This document shows positions 45,053-54,433 of a stretch of DNA of 64,000 bases, piece by piece. The notes under the pieces are model-generated. The model worked only from the letters and a program-made list of their open reading frames with translations. It searched no databases and had not been told where the DNA came from. Position numbers and translations under genes: made by a program. The stretch's first letter is position 1; every line of letters starts with the position of its first letter. The stretch is from Robiginitalea sp. (GTDB lineage Bacteria > Bacteroidota > Bacteroidia > Flavobacteriales > Flavobacteriaceae). The stretch lies in contig JAHECA010000009.1 of assembly GCA_024642005.1 (NCBI GenBank), positions 58,372-122,371 on the forward strand, read 5' to 3'.

Positions 45053-46306
45053 ATGGACATCCCCATTGAAAAGAAACGCTTCGACACCCGAAAGATCGTT
45101 ATGATAGCCGCAGCGGCCCTGCTGTTATGCCTGATTGTGTATGTATTGATAGCCACCAGCGGGGGCTCCAAGCTTAATGTGCAAAAAGAGCGCATTACCA
45201 TCAGCTCGGCGGCCCGTGGGGCCTTTCAGGAAAACATTCCGGTAAACGGAGTGGTACTGCCCATAACTACCATATACCTCGACGCCCTTGAGGGCGGAAG
45301 GGTTGAAGAAAAATACGTGGAAGACGGGGCCCTTATGAAACAGGGCGAGCCCGTCTTGCGTCTCTCAAATACCGACCTGGAGCTCAGCCTGGTAAATCAG
45401 GAAACCCAGGTGTATAACCTGCTCACACAAATGCAGATCTCACAAAATGCGGCACGTCAGAATACCATTAACAAGCTGAACCAATACACAGACGTGGAGA
45501 ACAGCCTGATCGAGGCCAAGCGCATCTATGAGCTCAACCAGCGCCTCTACTCCAAGGACGCCATAGGCAGGCAAGACCTCATCCAGTCAGAGAACCAGTA
45601 CAACTACCAGAAAGAACGCATGGTACTGGCCAAGCAAATTTTACAGCAGGATACCCTATCTACCCAGCAGGAGCAGGAACAGATCCGCAATTCCTACGCC
45701 CGCACCCAAAACGCCCTGGAGCTGATGAGGCGCAAGGTGAGCGACCTGGTGGTAAGGGCCCCTATAGACGGGCAACTCACCTCCCTCGATGCCGAGATCG
45801 GCGAATCCAAGAATAAGGGGGAACGCCTCGGGCAAATTGACGTACTGAGCGGCTTTAAGGTACGGGCCGATATAGACGAACACTATATTTCCCGCATATA
45901 CACCGGGCAGCGCGGCAGCTTCCCGTTTAACGGACAGCGCTACGATCTGGAGATCAAAAAAGTGTACACCCAGGTTACAAACGGAAGGTTTCAGGTCGAC
46001 ATGGAATTTGTCGCCGAGACTCCTGAAGGCATTCGCCGCGGGCAAACCCTGCAGATTCGCCTGGCATTGAGCGAGGAAAAAGAGGCCCTGATGATTCCCA
46101 AGGGCGGATTTTTCCAACAGACCGGCGGCAACTGGATTTTCAAACTCAGTGAAGACGGCAGCCGGGCCTACCGCACCGACATTAGCCTGGGCAGTCAGAA
46201 CACCGAATACTACGAGGTGCTCAGTGGCCTGCAGCCAGGCGACCGGGTAGTAACCAGCAGTTACGACAATTACGGAGACATCGGCGAACTGATCATTAAG
46301 GATTAA
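45053..46306 (+). CDS. HlyD/MacA-type membrane-fusion (periplasmic adaptor) protein
   Basis: A 417-residue adaptor anchored by one N-terminal helix (IVMIAAAALLLCLIVYVLIA, about 16-36). It shows a first lipoyl half-motif (YVEDGALMKQGEPVLRLSN near 85), a long coiled-coil hairpin at about 110-225 (rich in Gln and Asn, e.g. QMQISQNAARQNTINKLNQY), the second lipoyl half (VVRAPIDGQLTSLDAEIGES near 235), then beta-barrel and membrane-proximal domains. It should bridge the inner-membrane permeases and the TolC-like channel encoded downstream. AAAGGA lies 10 bases before the ATG. First gene of the operon, behind the candidate sigma-54 promoter. Confidence 0.95.
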   Translation: MDIPIEKKRFDTRKIVMIAAAALLLCLIVYVLIATSGGSKLNVQKERITISSAARGAFQENIPVNGVVLPITTIYLDALEGGRVEEKYVEDGALMKQGEPVLRLSNTDLELSLVNQETQVYNLLTQMQISQNAARQNTINKLNQYTDVENSLIEAKRIYELNQRLYSKDAIGRQDLIQSENQYNYQKERMVLAKQILQQDTLSTQQEQEQIRNSYARTQNALELMRRKVSDLVVRAPIDGQLTSLDAEIGESKNKGERLGQIDVLSGFKVRADIDEHYISRIYTGQRGSFPFNGQRYDLEIKKVYTQVTNGRFQVDMEFVAETPEGIRRGQTLQIRLALSEEKEALMIPKGGFFQQTGGNWIFKLSEDGSRAYRTDISLGSQNTEYYEVLSGLQPGDRVVTSSYDNYGDIGELIIKD

Positions 46307-46362
46307 TTGCTGCAACCTCCGTGTTGCAGCCAATAAATATGGACCCAATAAATTCGAACAAC

Positions 46363-47046
46363 ATGATAAAAATCAAAGACCTAGAGAAATTCTACAGCAC
46401 CGAGGAGGTGCGCACTATCGCCCTGAACAAGCTTTCCTTTGAAGTTAAGGAAGGGGAATTCGTGGCCGTGATGGGGCCTTCCGGTTGCGGCAAATCGACC
46501 CTGCTGAACATCCTCGGGCTGCTCGACGACCCCGACGGGGGCAGCTTCCAGTTTAACGGTATCGAAGTAGCGGGATTTAACGAGCGCCAGCGGGCTAACC
46601 TGCGCAAGCACAACATTGGCTTCGTTTTCCAGAGCTTCAACCTCATCGACGAACTTACCGTTTATGAAAACGTGGAGCTGCCGCTCATCTACACCGGGAT
46701 AAAAGCCGCAGAGCGCAAAGAACGGGTAGAAGCCGTGTTGGAGAAAATGCAGATCATGCACCGGCGCAAGCACTTCCCCCAGCAGCTCTCGGGTGGACAG
46801 CAGCAGCGGGTGGCCGTTGCACGGGCCGTGGTAAACAACCCCAAGCTCATATTGGCCGATGAGCCAACCGGGAACCTCGACAGCAGCAATGGCAACGAGG
46901 TGATGGACCTGCTCACCGAACTCAACAACAACGGCACCACCATTATCATGGTAACCCACAGCGAGCACGACGCCAAATACAGCCACCGCATTATCCGCAT
47001 GCTCGACGGGCAGAAGGTAACCGAGAACATCCTGGTCGAACACTGA
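46363..47046 (+). CDS. ABC transporter ATPase, MacB/LolD type (first of two)
   Basis: A 227-residue ATPase with all motifs: Walker A GPSGCGKST near 38, Q-loop VFQSFNLIDELTVYEN near 87, signature LSGGQQQRVAVARAVV near 140, Walker B LILADEPTGNLDSSNG near 162 and H-loop VTHSEHDAKYSHR near 195. The DEPTGNLD sequence places it with LolD/MacB/FtsE-type ATPases, which drive mechanotransmission rather than classic substrate pumping. I use the ATG at 46363; an in-frame ATG at 46339 would add eight residues. It directly precedes the permease array. Confidence 0.95.
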   Translation: MIKIKDLEKFYSTEEVRTIALNKLSFEVKEGEFVAVMGPSGCGKSTLLNILGLLDDPDGGSFQFNGIEVAGFNERQRANLRKHNIGFVFQSFNLIDELTVYENVELPLIYTGIKAAERKERVEAVLEKMQIMHRRKHFPQQLSGGQQQRVAVARAVVNNPKLILADEPTGNLDSSNGNEVMDLLTELNNNGTTIIMVTHSEHDAKYSHRIIRMLDGQKVTENILVEH

Positions 47047-47113
47047 GCGAACCAATCTCCGGAGTTTATTCATCAAACGGGGCCTCCGGGCCGCGAATCA
47101 AAAAACAATCAAC

Positions 47114-49513
47114 ATGTTTAAGAACCATTTGAAGATCGCCTGGCGAAACCTGTGGAAAAACAAGGTGTATTCGGCGATCAACATCCTGGGGCTGGCCGCG
47201 GGCATGGCGGTAACCCTGCTTATAGGCCTCTGGGTTCAGGACGAGCTCTCGCACGACGGCCATTTCAAAAACAGGGAGCAGATTGCCCAATTCTATCAGA
47301 GCCAAACTTTTAACGGCAACACCGGTACCGGCCAGGCTATCCCCCGCCCGCTTGAGTTCGAGATTCGGGAAAAATACGGGGACTATTTCGAGCAAATCGT
47401 GATGTCTTCATGGACCTACCCGAATTACCTGGAATACGGGGACAAAAAAATCACGCGCACCGGCAATGCCATGCAGGAGGGAGCCATTGAGATGCTGTCC
47501 CTCCAAATTCTCGGCGGGGATAAGAACGGCCTGCAAGACCCTTCTTCCATCATGCTTTCCCAGTCGGCCGCCCAGGCGCTTTTCGGCATTGAAGACCCGA
47601 TCGGGAAGATTATCCGGGTAAACAGCCAGTACGATAAGAAAGTGACCTCGGTCTACGCCGACATCCCCCAGAACAACACTTTCGACGACATGGATTTTAT
47701 GGTGCCCTGGAAATTCTATACCGAATCGGAGGAGTGGATCAGAAACGGGTTTGACCAGTGGGGCAACAATTCCTTTCAGCTCTTTGTACAATTGCGGGAA
47801 GGGCGCGAGGTGAAAGCGACCTCCGAGGCTATCCGCAATGTAAAAAAAGACGCCAACGAAGATTCGCGGGAGTTTAACCCGCAACTCACGCTGCTGCCCA
47901 TGACAGACTGGTACCTGCGGTCGAATTTCGAAAACGGGTTGCAGAGCGGCGGGCGCATCGAATACGTCTGGCTCTTTACATGGATCGGGTTGTTTGTACT
48001 TATTCTGGCCTGTATCAATTTTATGAACCTCTCCACCGCCCGCTCTGAAAAACGGGCGCGCGAGGTGGGCATCCGCAAAACGGTGGGCTCATCGCGCCGG
48101 CAAATAATCAGCCAGTTCATGGGCGAATCGCTGCTTACGGTAGCCCTCTCGTATGTACTGGCCGTGGGCATCGTGCTGCTTTTCCTGGGCGGGTTCAACC
48201 ACCTTACGGGTAAAGAAATCTCCTTCCCATGGGGCCATACCGGTTTCTGGGGGGCCTCCCTGGCCTTTATCGCCCTGACCGCCCTGTTGGCGGGCAGCTA
48301 CCCGGCACTTTACCTCTCGTCATTCCAACCGGTGCGTGTACTGAAAGGCACTTTTAGCAGCGGCCGCCTGGCCGCCCTGCCCCGCAAGGTGCTGGTAGTG
48401 ACCCAGTTCACCATCTCGGTTGCCTTGATTATCGGCACCCTGGTTATCATGAAACAAATCGGCTATGCCAAAGACCGCCCCATGGGCTACAGCACCAACG
48501 GGCTTATCCAGATACCCGTTATGAGCCAGGATTTCACAGGCAAATACGACCTGATGCGCAACGAATTCATTCGCTCGGGCGCTGCCATTTCCATGGCCAG
48601 TTCAAGCAGCCCCAGCACGGCTGTCTGGTCGAACCGCTCCGGTTTTACCTGGGACGGGAAAGACCCCGGCTTCCAGGAAGACTTCGGCTGGGTGGAGGTC
48701 TCTCCTGAGTATGTGAACACCATGGGGCTGGAGGTTATCCGGGGGCGCGATTTCTCCCGCGATTTCCCCACGGATTCCCTGGCTGTGCTTATCAACGAAA
48801 CCGGGGCAGAGTACATGGGGGTAAAAGACCCCATCGGTATGCAAATCCGGGACGAAGACGAGGAAGAACCGGAACCGCCCATGACCATAGTCGGGGTGGT
48901 CAAAGATATGGTGATGCAATCGCCTTACCAGCCGGTAAAGCAGACCCTCTTCCTGTTCGACCGGTACGGAACTTCAAGCTACTACTACCTGAAGTTGAAC
49001 CCGCAGCGGTCTACAGCCGAGAATCTGGCGGCCGTGGAAGCCGTTTTCAAGCAGCAGTTTCCCAATCTGCCCTTCGAATACGACTTTGTGGATGAGGAAT
49101 ACGGTAAAAAATTCGCCTCGGAAGAGCGGGTTGCCGACCTGGCCATGGTCTTCACCATTCTGGCCATCCTGATCAGCTGCCTGGGCCTGTTCGGGCTCAC
49201 CTCTTTTGTGGCCGAACGGCGTACCAAAGAAATCGGGGTGCGAAAAGTGATGGGTGCCAAGGTTTCGACCATTTGGGTGCTGCTCTCGCGCGACTTTTTA
49301 CAACTGGTTGCCATCGCCTGTCTGCTGGCCTTTCCCATCGCCTGGTGGCTGATGGACGGCTGGATTCAGAAATTCACCTACCGCACCAGTATCAGCTGGG
49401 TGCTATTCGCGATGGCCGGAGCCGGTGCCCTGGCTATTACCGTGATCACGGTAAGTTTCCAGGCCGTGCGGGCCGCCACGCAGAACCCCGTAAAAAGCCT
49501 GCGCACTGAATAA
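47114..49513 (+). CDS. Double MacB/FtsX-type ABC permease 1 of 6
   Basis: A 799-residue permease made of two MacB-like halves in one chain. Half one: helix at about 21-42, a periplasmic domain of about 240 residues, then three helices from about 285 (FVLILACINFMNLSTARS) to 405. Half two: helix at about 428-447, a periplasmic domain of about 225 residues, and three helices from about 677 (ILAILISCLGLFGLTSFV) to the end. Each half has the coupling segment REVGIRKTVGS or KEIGVRKVMGA. Half one ends with FQPVRVLKG and half two with NPVKSLRTE, an echo of the internal duplication. No ATPase domain is fused. A 67-base spacer separates it from the ATPase gene. Confidence 0.94.
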   Translation: MFKNHLKIAWRNLWKNKVYSAINILGLAAGMAVTLLIGLWVQDELSHDGHFKNREQIAQFYQSQTFNGNTGTGQAIPRPLEFEIREKYGDYFEQIVMSSWTYPNYLEYGDKKITRTGNAMQEGAIEMLSLQILGGDKNGLQDPSSIMLSQSAAQALFGIEDPIGKIIRVNSQYDKKVTSVYADIPQNNTFDDMDFMVPWKFYTESEEWIRNGFDQWGNNSFQLFVQLREGREVKATSEAIRNVKKDANEDSREFNPQLTLLPMTDWYLRSNFENGLQSGGRIEYVWLFTWIGLFVLILACINFMNLSTARSEKRAREVGIRKTVGSSRRQIISQFMGESLLTVALSYVLAVGIVLLFLGGFNHLTGKEISFPWGHTGFWGASLAFIALTALLAGSYPALYLSSFQPVRVLKGTFSSGRLAALPRKVLVVTQFTISVALIIGTLVIMKQIGYAKDRPMGYSTNGLIQIPVMSQDFTGKYDLMRNEFIRSGAAISMASSSSPSTAVWSNRSGFTWDGKDPGFQEDFGWVEVSPEYVNTMGLEVIRGRDFSRDFPTDSLAVLINETGAEYMGVKDPIGMQIRDEDEEEPEPPMTIVGVVKDMVMQSPYQPVKQTLFLFDRYGTSSYYYLKLNPQRSTAENLAAVEAVFKQQFPNLPFEYDFVDEEYGKKFASEERVADLAMVFTILAILISCLGLFGLTSFVAERRTKEIGVRKVMGAKVSTIWVLLSRDFLQLVAIACLLAFPIAWWLMDGWIQKFTYRTSISWVLFAMAGAGALAITVITVSFQAVRAATQNPVKSLRTE

Positions 49514-49537
49514 TCTAGCATCAAAAAACGAACTGTC

Positions 49538-51922
49538 ATGATCCGCAACTACCTGAAAATCGCCTGGCGCAACCTCCGCAAAAGGAAAGGGACCAGCCTG
49601 ATCAACATCGTGGGGCTGGCCACCGGCTTCGCCTGTGCCATCCTGATATACCTGTTCGTCTCCTTTCACCTGAGCTTCGACACTTTCCATAGCAAGGGCG
49701 ACCGAATCTACCGCTTCACCACCGATGAGGAACGTGACATTGTGGAGTATGAAGCCAGCGTGCCCCCCGGCTTTGCCGGGGTAATCCGAAATGATTTCAC
49801 ATTCGCCGAAAAGGTGGCCCGCCTGGCCCAGTGGCAAGAGTGGCAGGTAAGCCTGGAGCGAGACGGGCAACCGGTTCACCTGCTCGAGGATGTCTCCTTT
49901 ACAGAGGCCGACCTCTTCGACATCTTCGACATCCCCTTGCTGAGGGGAGATGCGGCGACGCTTCGGGAGCCCAATACCGCCTTGTTGACCGAAGCCGCTG
50001 CCCGGCGGATTTTCGGGCCCGGCGACCCGGTGGGGCAAACCTTCGAATTACAGAATTCAGCCACCATACGGGTGGTGGGAATTCTGGCCCCCCGGCCCAA
50101 AAACAGTCTGATCCGCGGCGAACTCATGATCTCCTACCCCACTCTGGAACCGCTGAACAGCTTCCTTGGCGGGGAAAGCTGGAACGGCATCAGCAGCAAC
50201 ATGCAGTGCTTCGCCTTGTTCTATCCGGGCCAGGATGTCGCCAAGGTGGTGTCGAGCCTACAGCAGCTACCCGAGAAATACCGGCCCAATTCCCGGAACC
50301 ACCACCGCTACGGTGCGCAACCCCTGACGGAACTGCACCTCGACGGGCGCTATGCCGGCGGCATCAACCCGCGGGTCTTATGGATCGTTTCCCTGATCGG
50401 CTTTATCGTGCTGCTGGTGGCCTGCATCAACTACATCAACATCTCCACGGCACAATCGGCCTACCGGTCTAAGGAGGTGGGCGTTCGCAAGGTCATGGGC
50501 AGTTTCCGCTCCCAGTTGCTGGCCCAGTTCCTCACCGAGGTCTTTGTGCTGACCGCCGTTTCCCTGGCTGTCGGCCTGGGCCTGGCCTGGCTTGCCCTCC
50601 CCTATTTTAATGAAACGGTGGGCCTCGAACTCGGCCTCGAGGCGCTGTATACGTGGGAATTTGTGTCATTCCTGACCGCTACAGTATTTGGGGTCACCTT
50701 TCTGGCCGGCTTTTACCCGGGCCTGGTGCTCGGGCGCATCACGCCGGTGCTGGCCATCAAACGGCAATTGTCGCAGAAGACGGTTGGCGGCCTGCGCATC
50801 CGGCAGGTATTGGTTACCGTACAGTTCGTCATTTCCATGGCGTTAATCGCCTCCACCCTGGTGGTGGCCAAACAGATCAACTATGCCGTACATTCCGACC
50901 TGGGGTACAATACCTCGGTAGTCATGGTACCGGTGGCGGCTGAGATTGAGCCTGCCCGCCTGGAGGCGCTCCGGGGGCGGCTTGAAGCCTCCACCGCCAT
51001 CGAATCGGCCTCCAATTGCCTCAGCAGCCCCGGCGCACCCGACAATACCTGGGGAACCATCGTGCGGTATGACCACCGGCCCGAGGCCGAAGAATTCTCC
51101 ATCCAGGTCAAAATGGCCGACCAGGCCTACCTGGAAACCTTTGACCTGGAACTGGTGGCCGGGCGGAACTTTTTCATCAAGCGCGACACGGTAGATGAGG
51201 CCCTGGTAAACCGGGCTTTCGGACGCCTGCTCGGCATTCCGGATCCCGAAGCCCTGCTGGGCAAGGAGGTACAGTTGGGGACCAGCTACATGAAGGCCCG
51301 CATCGTGGGGGTGATCGAAGACTTCCACGATCAGGACTTCAGGGCCCGCATTAACCCGGTCTTTATTGCCCCGGTGGCGGAAACCTACTCGGAGATCGCC
51401 GTGAAGGTTGCACCGGGCCGCCTCCCCGACGCACTGGCACATGTCGAAAAAGAATGGAAAGCCGTATTTCCGAACAATACCTACCGGTACTCCTTTCTGG
51501 ATGAGCGCGTTGCCGAGCAGTACCAATCCGAACAGGAGTTCCTCGCCCTCGGGAAGGGGTTCTCCCTGCTGGCCATCCTGATCGGCTGCCTGGGCATTTA
51601 CGGCCTGGTGTCGTTCTTCGTGGTGCAGAAAACCAAGGAGATCGGCATTCGCAAGGTACTGGGCGGCAGTGTGGGCGACATCATCCGCCTGTTCACCAGC
51701 GACTTTTTGAAGCTCATATTGCTGGCCGGGCTCATCGCCGTGCCAATTGCCTGGTACGCCATGGACCGCTGGTTGCGGAGCTATGAGTACCGCACCACCC
51801 TGGAGTGGTGGGTCTTCTCAGCTGCTGTGGGTGGCGTGTTGCTGCTCACCATGGGCATCATCATCTACCAGGCCGCTAGGGCGGCCCGGGCCAACCCGGT
51901 TAACAGCCTGAGAACCGAATAA
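49538..51922 (+). CDS. Double MacB/FtsX-type ABC permease 2 of 6
   Basis: A 794-residue paralogue with the same 4+4 helix plan. The N-terminus MIRNYLKIAWRNLRKRKG and the tail ANPVNSLRTE are shared with its neighbours, and the coupling segments are KEVGVRKVMGSFRSQ and KEIGIRKVLGGSVGD. Its first half ends in ITPVLAIKRQL instead of the FxPVRVLKG found in most of the others, so it is one of the more divergent members. Its periplasmic domains differ strongly from permease 1. The first 40 coding bases are identical to those of permease 3. The leader is A-rich with no clear Shine-Dalgarno. Confidence 0.93.
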   Translation: MIRNYLKIAWRNLRKRKGTSLINIVGLATGFACAILIYLFVSFHLSFDTFHSKGDRIYRFTTDEERDIVEYEASVPPGFAGVIRNDFTFAEKVARLAQWQEWQVSLERDGQPVHLLEDVSFTEADLFDIFDIPLLRGDAATLREPNTALLTEAAARRIFGPGDPVGQTFELQNSATIRVVGILAPRPKNSLIRGELMISYPTLEPLNSFLGGESWNGISSNMQCFALFYPGQDVAKVVSSLQQLPEKYRPNSRNHHRYGAQPLTELHLDGRYAGGINPRVLWIVSLIGFIVLLVACINYINISTAQSAYRSKEVGVRKVMGSFRSQLLAQFLTEVFVLTAVSLAVGLGLAWLALPYFNETVGLELGLEALYTWEFVSFLTATVFGVTFLAGFYPGLVLGRITPVLAIKRQLSQKTVGGLRIRQVLVTVQFVISMALIASTLVVAKQINYAVHSDLGYNTSVVMVPVAAEIEPARLEALRGRLEASTAIESASNCLSSPGAPDNTWGTIVRYDHRPEAEEFSIQVKMADQAYLETFDLELVAGRNFFIKRDTVDEALVNRAFGRLLGIPDPEALLGKEVQLGTSYMKARIVGVIEDFHDQDFRARINPVFIAPVAETYSEIAVKVAPGRLPDALAHVEKEWKAVFPNNTYRYSFLDERVAEQYQSEQEFLALGKGFSLLAILIGCLGIYGLVSFFVVQKTKEIGIRKVLGGSVGDIIRLFTSDFLKLILLAGLIAVPIAWYAMDRWLRSYEYRTTLEWWVFSAAVGGVLLLTMGIIIYQAARAARANPVNSLRTE

Positions 51923-51974
51923 TTCATCATCATCAAAATCGAACGAACATGATCCGCAACTACCTGAAAATCGC
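51889..51974 (+). repeat. 86-bp perfect direct repeat, copy 1 (permease 2/3 junction)
   Basis: Covers the last 11 codons of permease 2, the 26-base spacer and the first codons of permease 3. It is identical base for base to 54348-54433. The repeat includes synonymous positions and the non-coding spacer, so selection on protein alone cannot explain it. Confidence 0.93.
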
Positions 51975-54381
51975 CTGGCGCAACCTCGGTAAAAACCGAG
52001 TGTTCTCCTTCATCAATATTTTCGGCCTGGCCCTTGGGCTGGCTTCCTTCCTGCTCATCTCCCTCTATGTGACCGATGAGCTGAGCTACGACCGGTACAA
52101 CGAGTTCGCCGACCGCATTTACCGGGTCGATTCCGACATCCGGATGGGGGGCACCGACCTGAGCCTTTCCGTGACCTCCGACCCCATGGGGGAAACCCTC
52201 AAGAAAGAGTTCCCTCAGGTGGAAGAGTACGTTCGCATATATGCCAGCTCGGGCTCCAAGCTCATCCGGCACGGCGCGGAATTCCTGCAGGAAGACCGGG
52301 TGGCCCATGCCGATTCAACCCTTTTCAAGATATTTACCTTGCCCGTGGTGGCCGGCCGGGCCGAGCATGCCCTCGATGCCCCCAATACGGTGGTGATCTC
52401 CGAATCGGCCGCCCGGCGCTATTTCGGCGACCCCCAGGCTGCGGTGGGCCAGGACCTGGAAACCCAGGACGGGGACGGCACCCGCTACCGGGTGACGGCT
52501 GTCTTCAAAGACATACCCGAACAGTCCCACACGGACTTCGATTTCTTTTTTTCGATGGACAACGTGCAGTACAATTGGGGGAATTTCGCAAGCCACAATT
52601 TCAACACCTATGTCTTGCTCCGCGACCCGGCCGATGCCGCCGGGTTCCCCGACAAGTTCGAGGTCATTATCGAAAAATACCTCTCCCCCCTGCTCCGGCA
52701 GTTCATGAACACCGACCTGGAGTCGTTCCGGAAAAGCGGCAACAAGATCGAATACTCGCTCATGCCGCTGACCGACATCCACCTCCATTCCAACCGGGTA
52801 TCTGAGTTCCGGCCGGGGGGCGATATCCAGAACGTGTATATTTTTTCGCTGGCGGCCCTCTTCGTGCTGGTCATCGCCTGCGTGAATTTCATGAACCTCT
52901 CTACGGCCCGTTCTTCCGGAAGGGCCCGGGAGGTGGGCATCCGCAAGACCCTGGGCTCCGAAAAATCAGCCCTGGTGGGGCAGTTCCTGATCGAATCGAT
53001 CCTGCTGGCGGCCCTGGCCCTGGCCCTGGCTTTCGGCCTCTGTGCCCTGGCCCTGCCCTGGTTCAACGACATATCGGGCAAAAGCCTGCACCTGGCCGAC
53101 CTGCTCCGGCCCGGCTACTTGCTTTTTTTACTACTCTTGCCCTTCGTGGTGGGCACCCTGGCCGGGCTGTACCCCGCCTTTTTCCTGGCGGCCTTCAACC
53201 CGATCCGGGTGCTGAAAGGCCACAAAAAAACGGGAGGGGCCGAACCCCGGTTCCGCAGCGCCCTGGTGGTGTTCCAATTTGCAGCCTCCATGATCCTGAT
53301 CATCGGCACCCTGGTGATCTACAACCAGCTCGAATACATCCGTCACGCCAAACTCGGTTTTAATAAAGAGCAGGTAGTAGTGGTCGATACGGGCGGCATT
53401 GCTGAGGCGAACCGGGAGGCCTTTAAAAATGAGGTGGCAGCCCTTTCGTCGGTGAGCCGCGCCAGTTTCGCCGGCTACCTGCCGGTGGCCAATTCGTCTC
53501 GCAACTCCACCTCATTCTCGACCGACCCGGTCTCGACGGAAACCAACGTCTTTAACATGCAGATCTGGGGCACCGATTACGATTATATCCCCACTCTGGG
53601 CATGGAGCTCCTCGAAGGCCGCAACTTTTCGCCCGAATACGGTTCAGATTCCCTGGCAATTATCATCAACGAAAAGGCGGCCGCCCTGATGGGGGTCGAC
53701 AATCCGGTCGGCAAAAAACTCTACTCTAAGTCACCAGACATGGAAGAGCCCGAGGTTTACACGATTATCGGCATGATCCGCGACTTTAATTTCGAATCCC
53801 TCCGCGAGAATGTCGGCCCCCTGGGACTGCGGCTTGGACGGAATAACTGGGAGGCCGCCTTCCGGGTACTGCCCGGGAAAATAGAGCAGACCCTCGACGA
53901 TATCGAGGCGCGCTACCACGAACTGGCCCCCGGTATGCCCTTCCAGTACACCTTCCTCGACGAATCCTTCGACCAGATGTACCGGCAGGAGCAGCGCATG
54001 GGGCAGGTGGCCCTCAGCTTTGCCGCCCTGGCCATCCTGATCGCCTGCCTGGGCCTGTTCGGCCTGGTGACCTACGTGGCCGAGCAGCGCACCAAGGAAA
54101 TCGGCATCCGCAAGGTGCTGGGGGCTTCCCTGGGCAACATCCTGGCCCTGCTCTCGCGCGACTTCCTCAAACTGGTGCTGATCGCCTTTGTGATCGGCAG
54201 CCCGCTGGCCTGGTGGGCCATGCACCTGTGGCTGCAGGATTTCGCATACCGGGCCCCCATCGGCATCTGGGTCTTTGCGGTTACCGGGGGAGCAGCCCTG
54301 GGCATCGCCCTGCTCACGGTGGCCTTCAAAGCCTTCCGTGCCGCCCTGGCCAACCCGGTTAACAGCCTGAGAACCGAATAA
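51949..54381 (+). CDS. Double MacB/FtsX-type ABC permease 3 of 6
   Basis: An 810-residue paralogue. First helix near 20-42 (SFINIFGLALGLASFLLISL), middle helices from about 290 (LFVLVIACVNFMNLSTARSS), last trio from about 680. Coupling segments are REVGIRKTLGSEKSA and KEIGIRKVLGASLGN, the half-one end is FNPIRVLKG and the tail ANPVNSLRTE. The gene is bracketed by the two 86-bp perfect direct repeats, which makes it a unit that homologous recombination could delete or duplicate in frame. Periplasmic domains are distinct from those of the flanking permeases. Confidence 0.93.
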   Translation: MIRNYLKIAWRNLGKNRVFSFINIFGLALGLASFLLISLYVTDELSYDRYNEFADRIYRVDSDIRMGGTDLSLSVTSDPMGETLKKEFPQVEEYVRIYASSGSKLIRHGAEFLQEDRVAHADSTLFKIFTLPVVAGRAEHALDAPNTVVISESAARRYFGDPQAAVGQDLETQDGDGTRYRVTAVFKDIPEQSHTDFDFFFSMDNVQYNWGNFASHNFNTYVLLRDPADAAGFPDKFEVIIEKYLSPLLRQFMNTDLESFRKSGNKIEYSLMPLTDIHLHSNRVSEFRPGGDIQNVYIFSLAALFVLVIACVNFMNLSTARSSGRAREVGIRKTLGSEKSALVGQFLIESILLAALALALAFGLCALALPWFNDISGKSLHLADLLRPGYLLFLLLLPFVVGTLAGLYPAFFLAAFNPIRVLKGHKKTGGAEPRFRSALVVFQFAASMILIIGTLVIYNQLEYIRHAKLGFNKEQVVVVDTGGIAEANREAFKNEVAALSSVSRASFAGYLPVANSSRNSTSFSTDPVSTETNVFNMQIWGTDYDYIPTLGMELLEGRNFSPEYGSDSLAIIINEKAAALMGVDNPVGKKLYSKSPDMEEPEVYTIIGMIRDFNFESLRENVGPLGLRLGRNNWEAAFRVLPGKIEQTLDDIEARYHELAPGMPFQYTFLDESFDQMYRQEQRMGQVALSFAALAILIACLGLFGLVTYVAEQRTKEIGIRKVLGASLGNILALLSRDFLKLVLIAFVIGSPLAWWAMHLWLQDFAYRAPIGIWVFAVTGGAALGIALLTVAFKAFRAALANPVNSLRTE

Positions 54382-54433
54382 TTCATCATCATCAAAATCG
54401 AACGAACATGATCCGCAACTACCTGAAAATCGC
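54348..54433 (+). repeat. 86-bp perfect direct repeat, copy 2 (permease 3/4 junction)
   Basis: Second copy of the repeat at 51889-51974, offset by 2459 bp. It spans the end of permease 3, the same 26-base spacer and the start of permease 4. Divergence resumes immediately on both sides. Confidence 0.93.

Noticed and set aside
51889..54433. CRISPR-like or transposon end repeats
   Set aside because: Only two direct copies 2.46 kb apart, made of coding ends plus a spacer; no inverted ends, target duplication or transposase.
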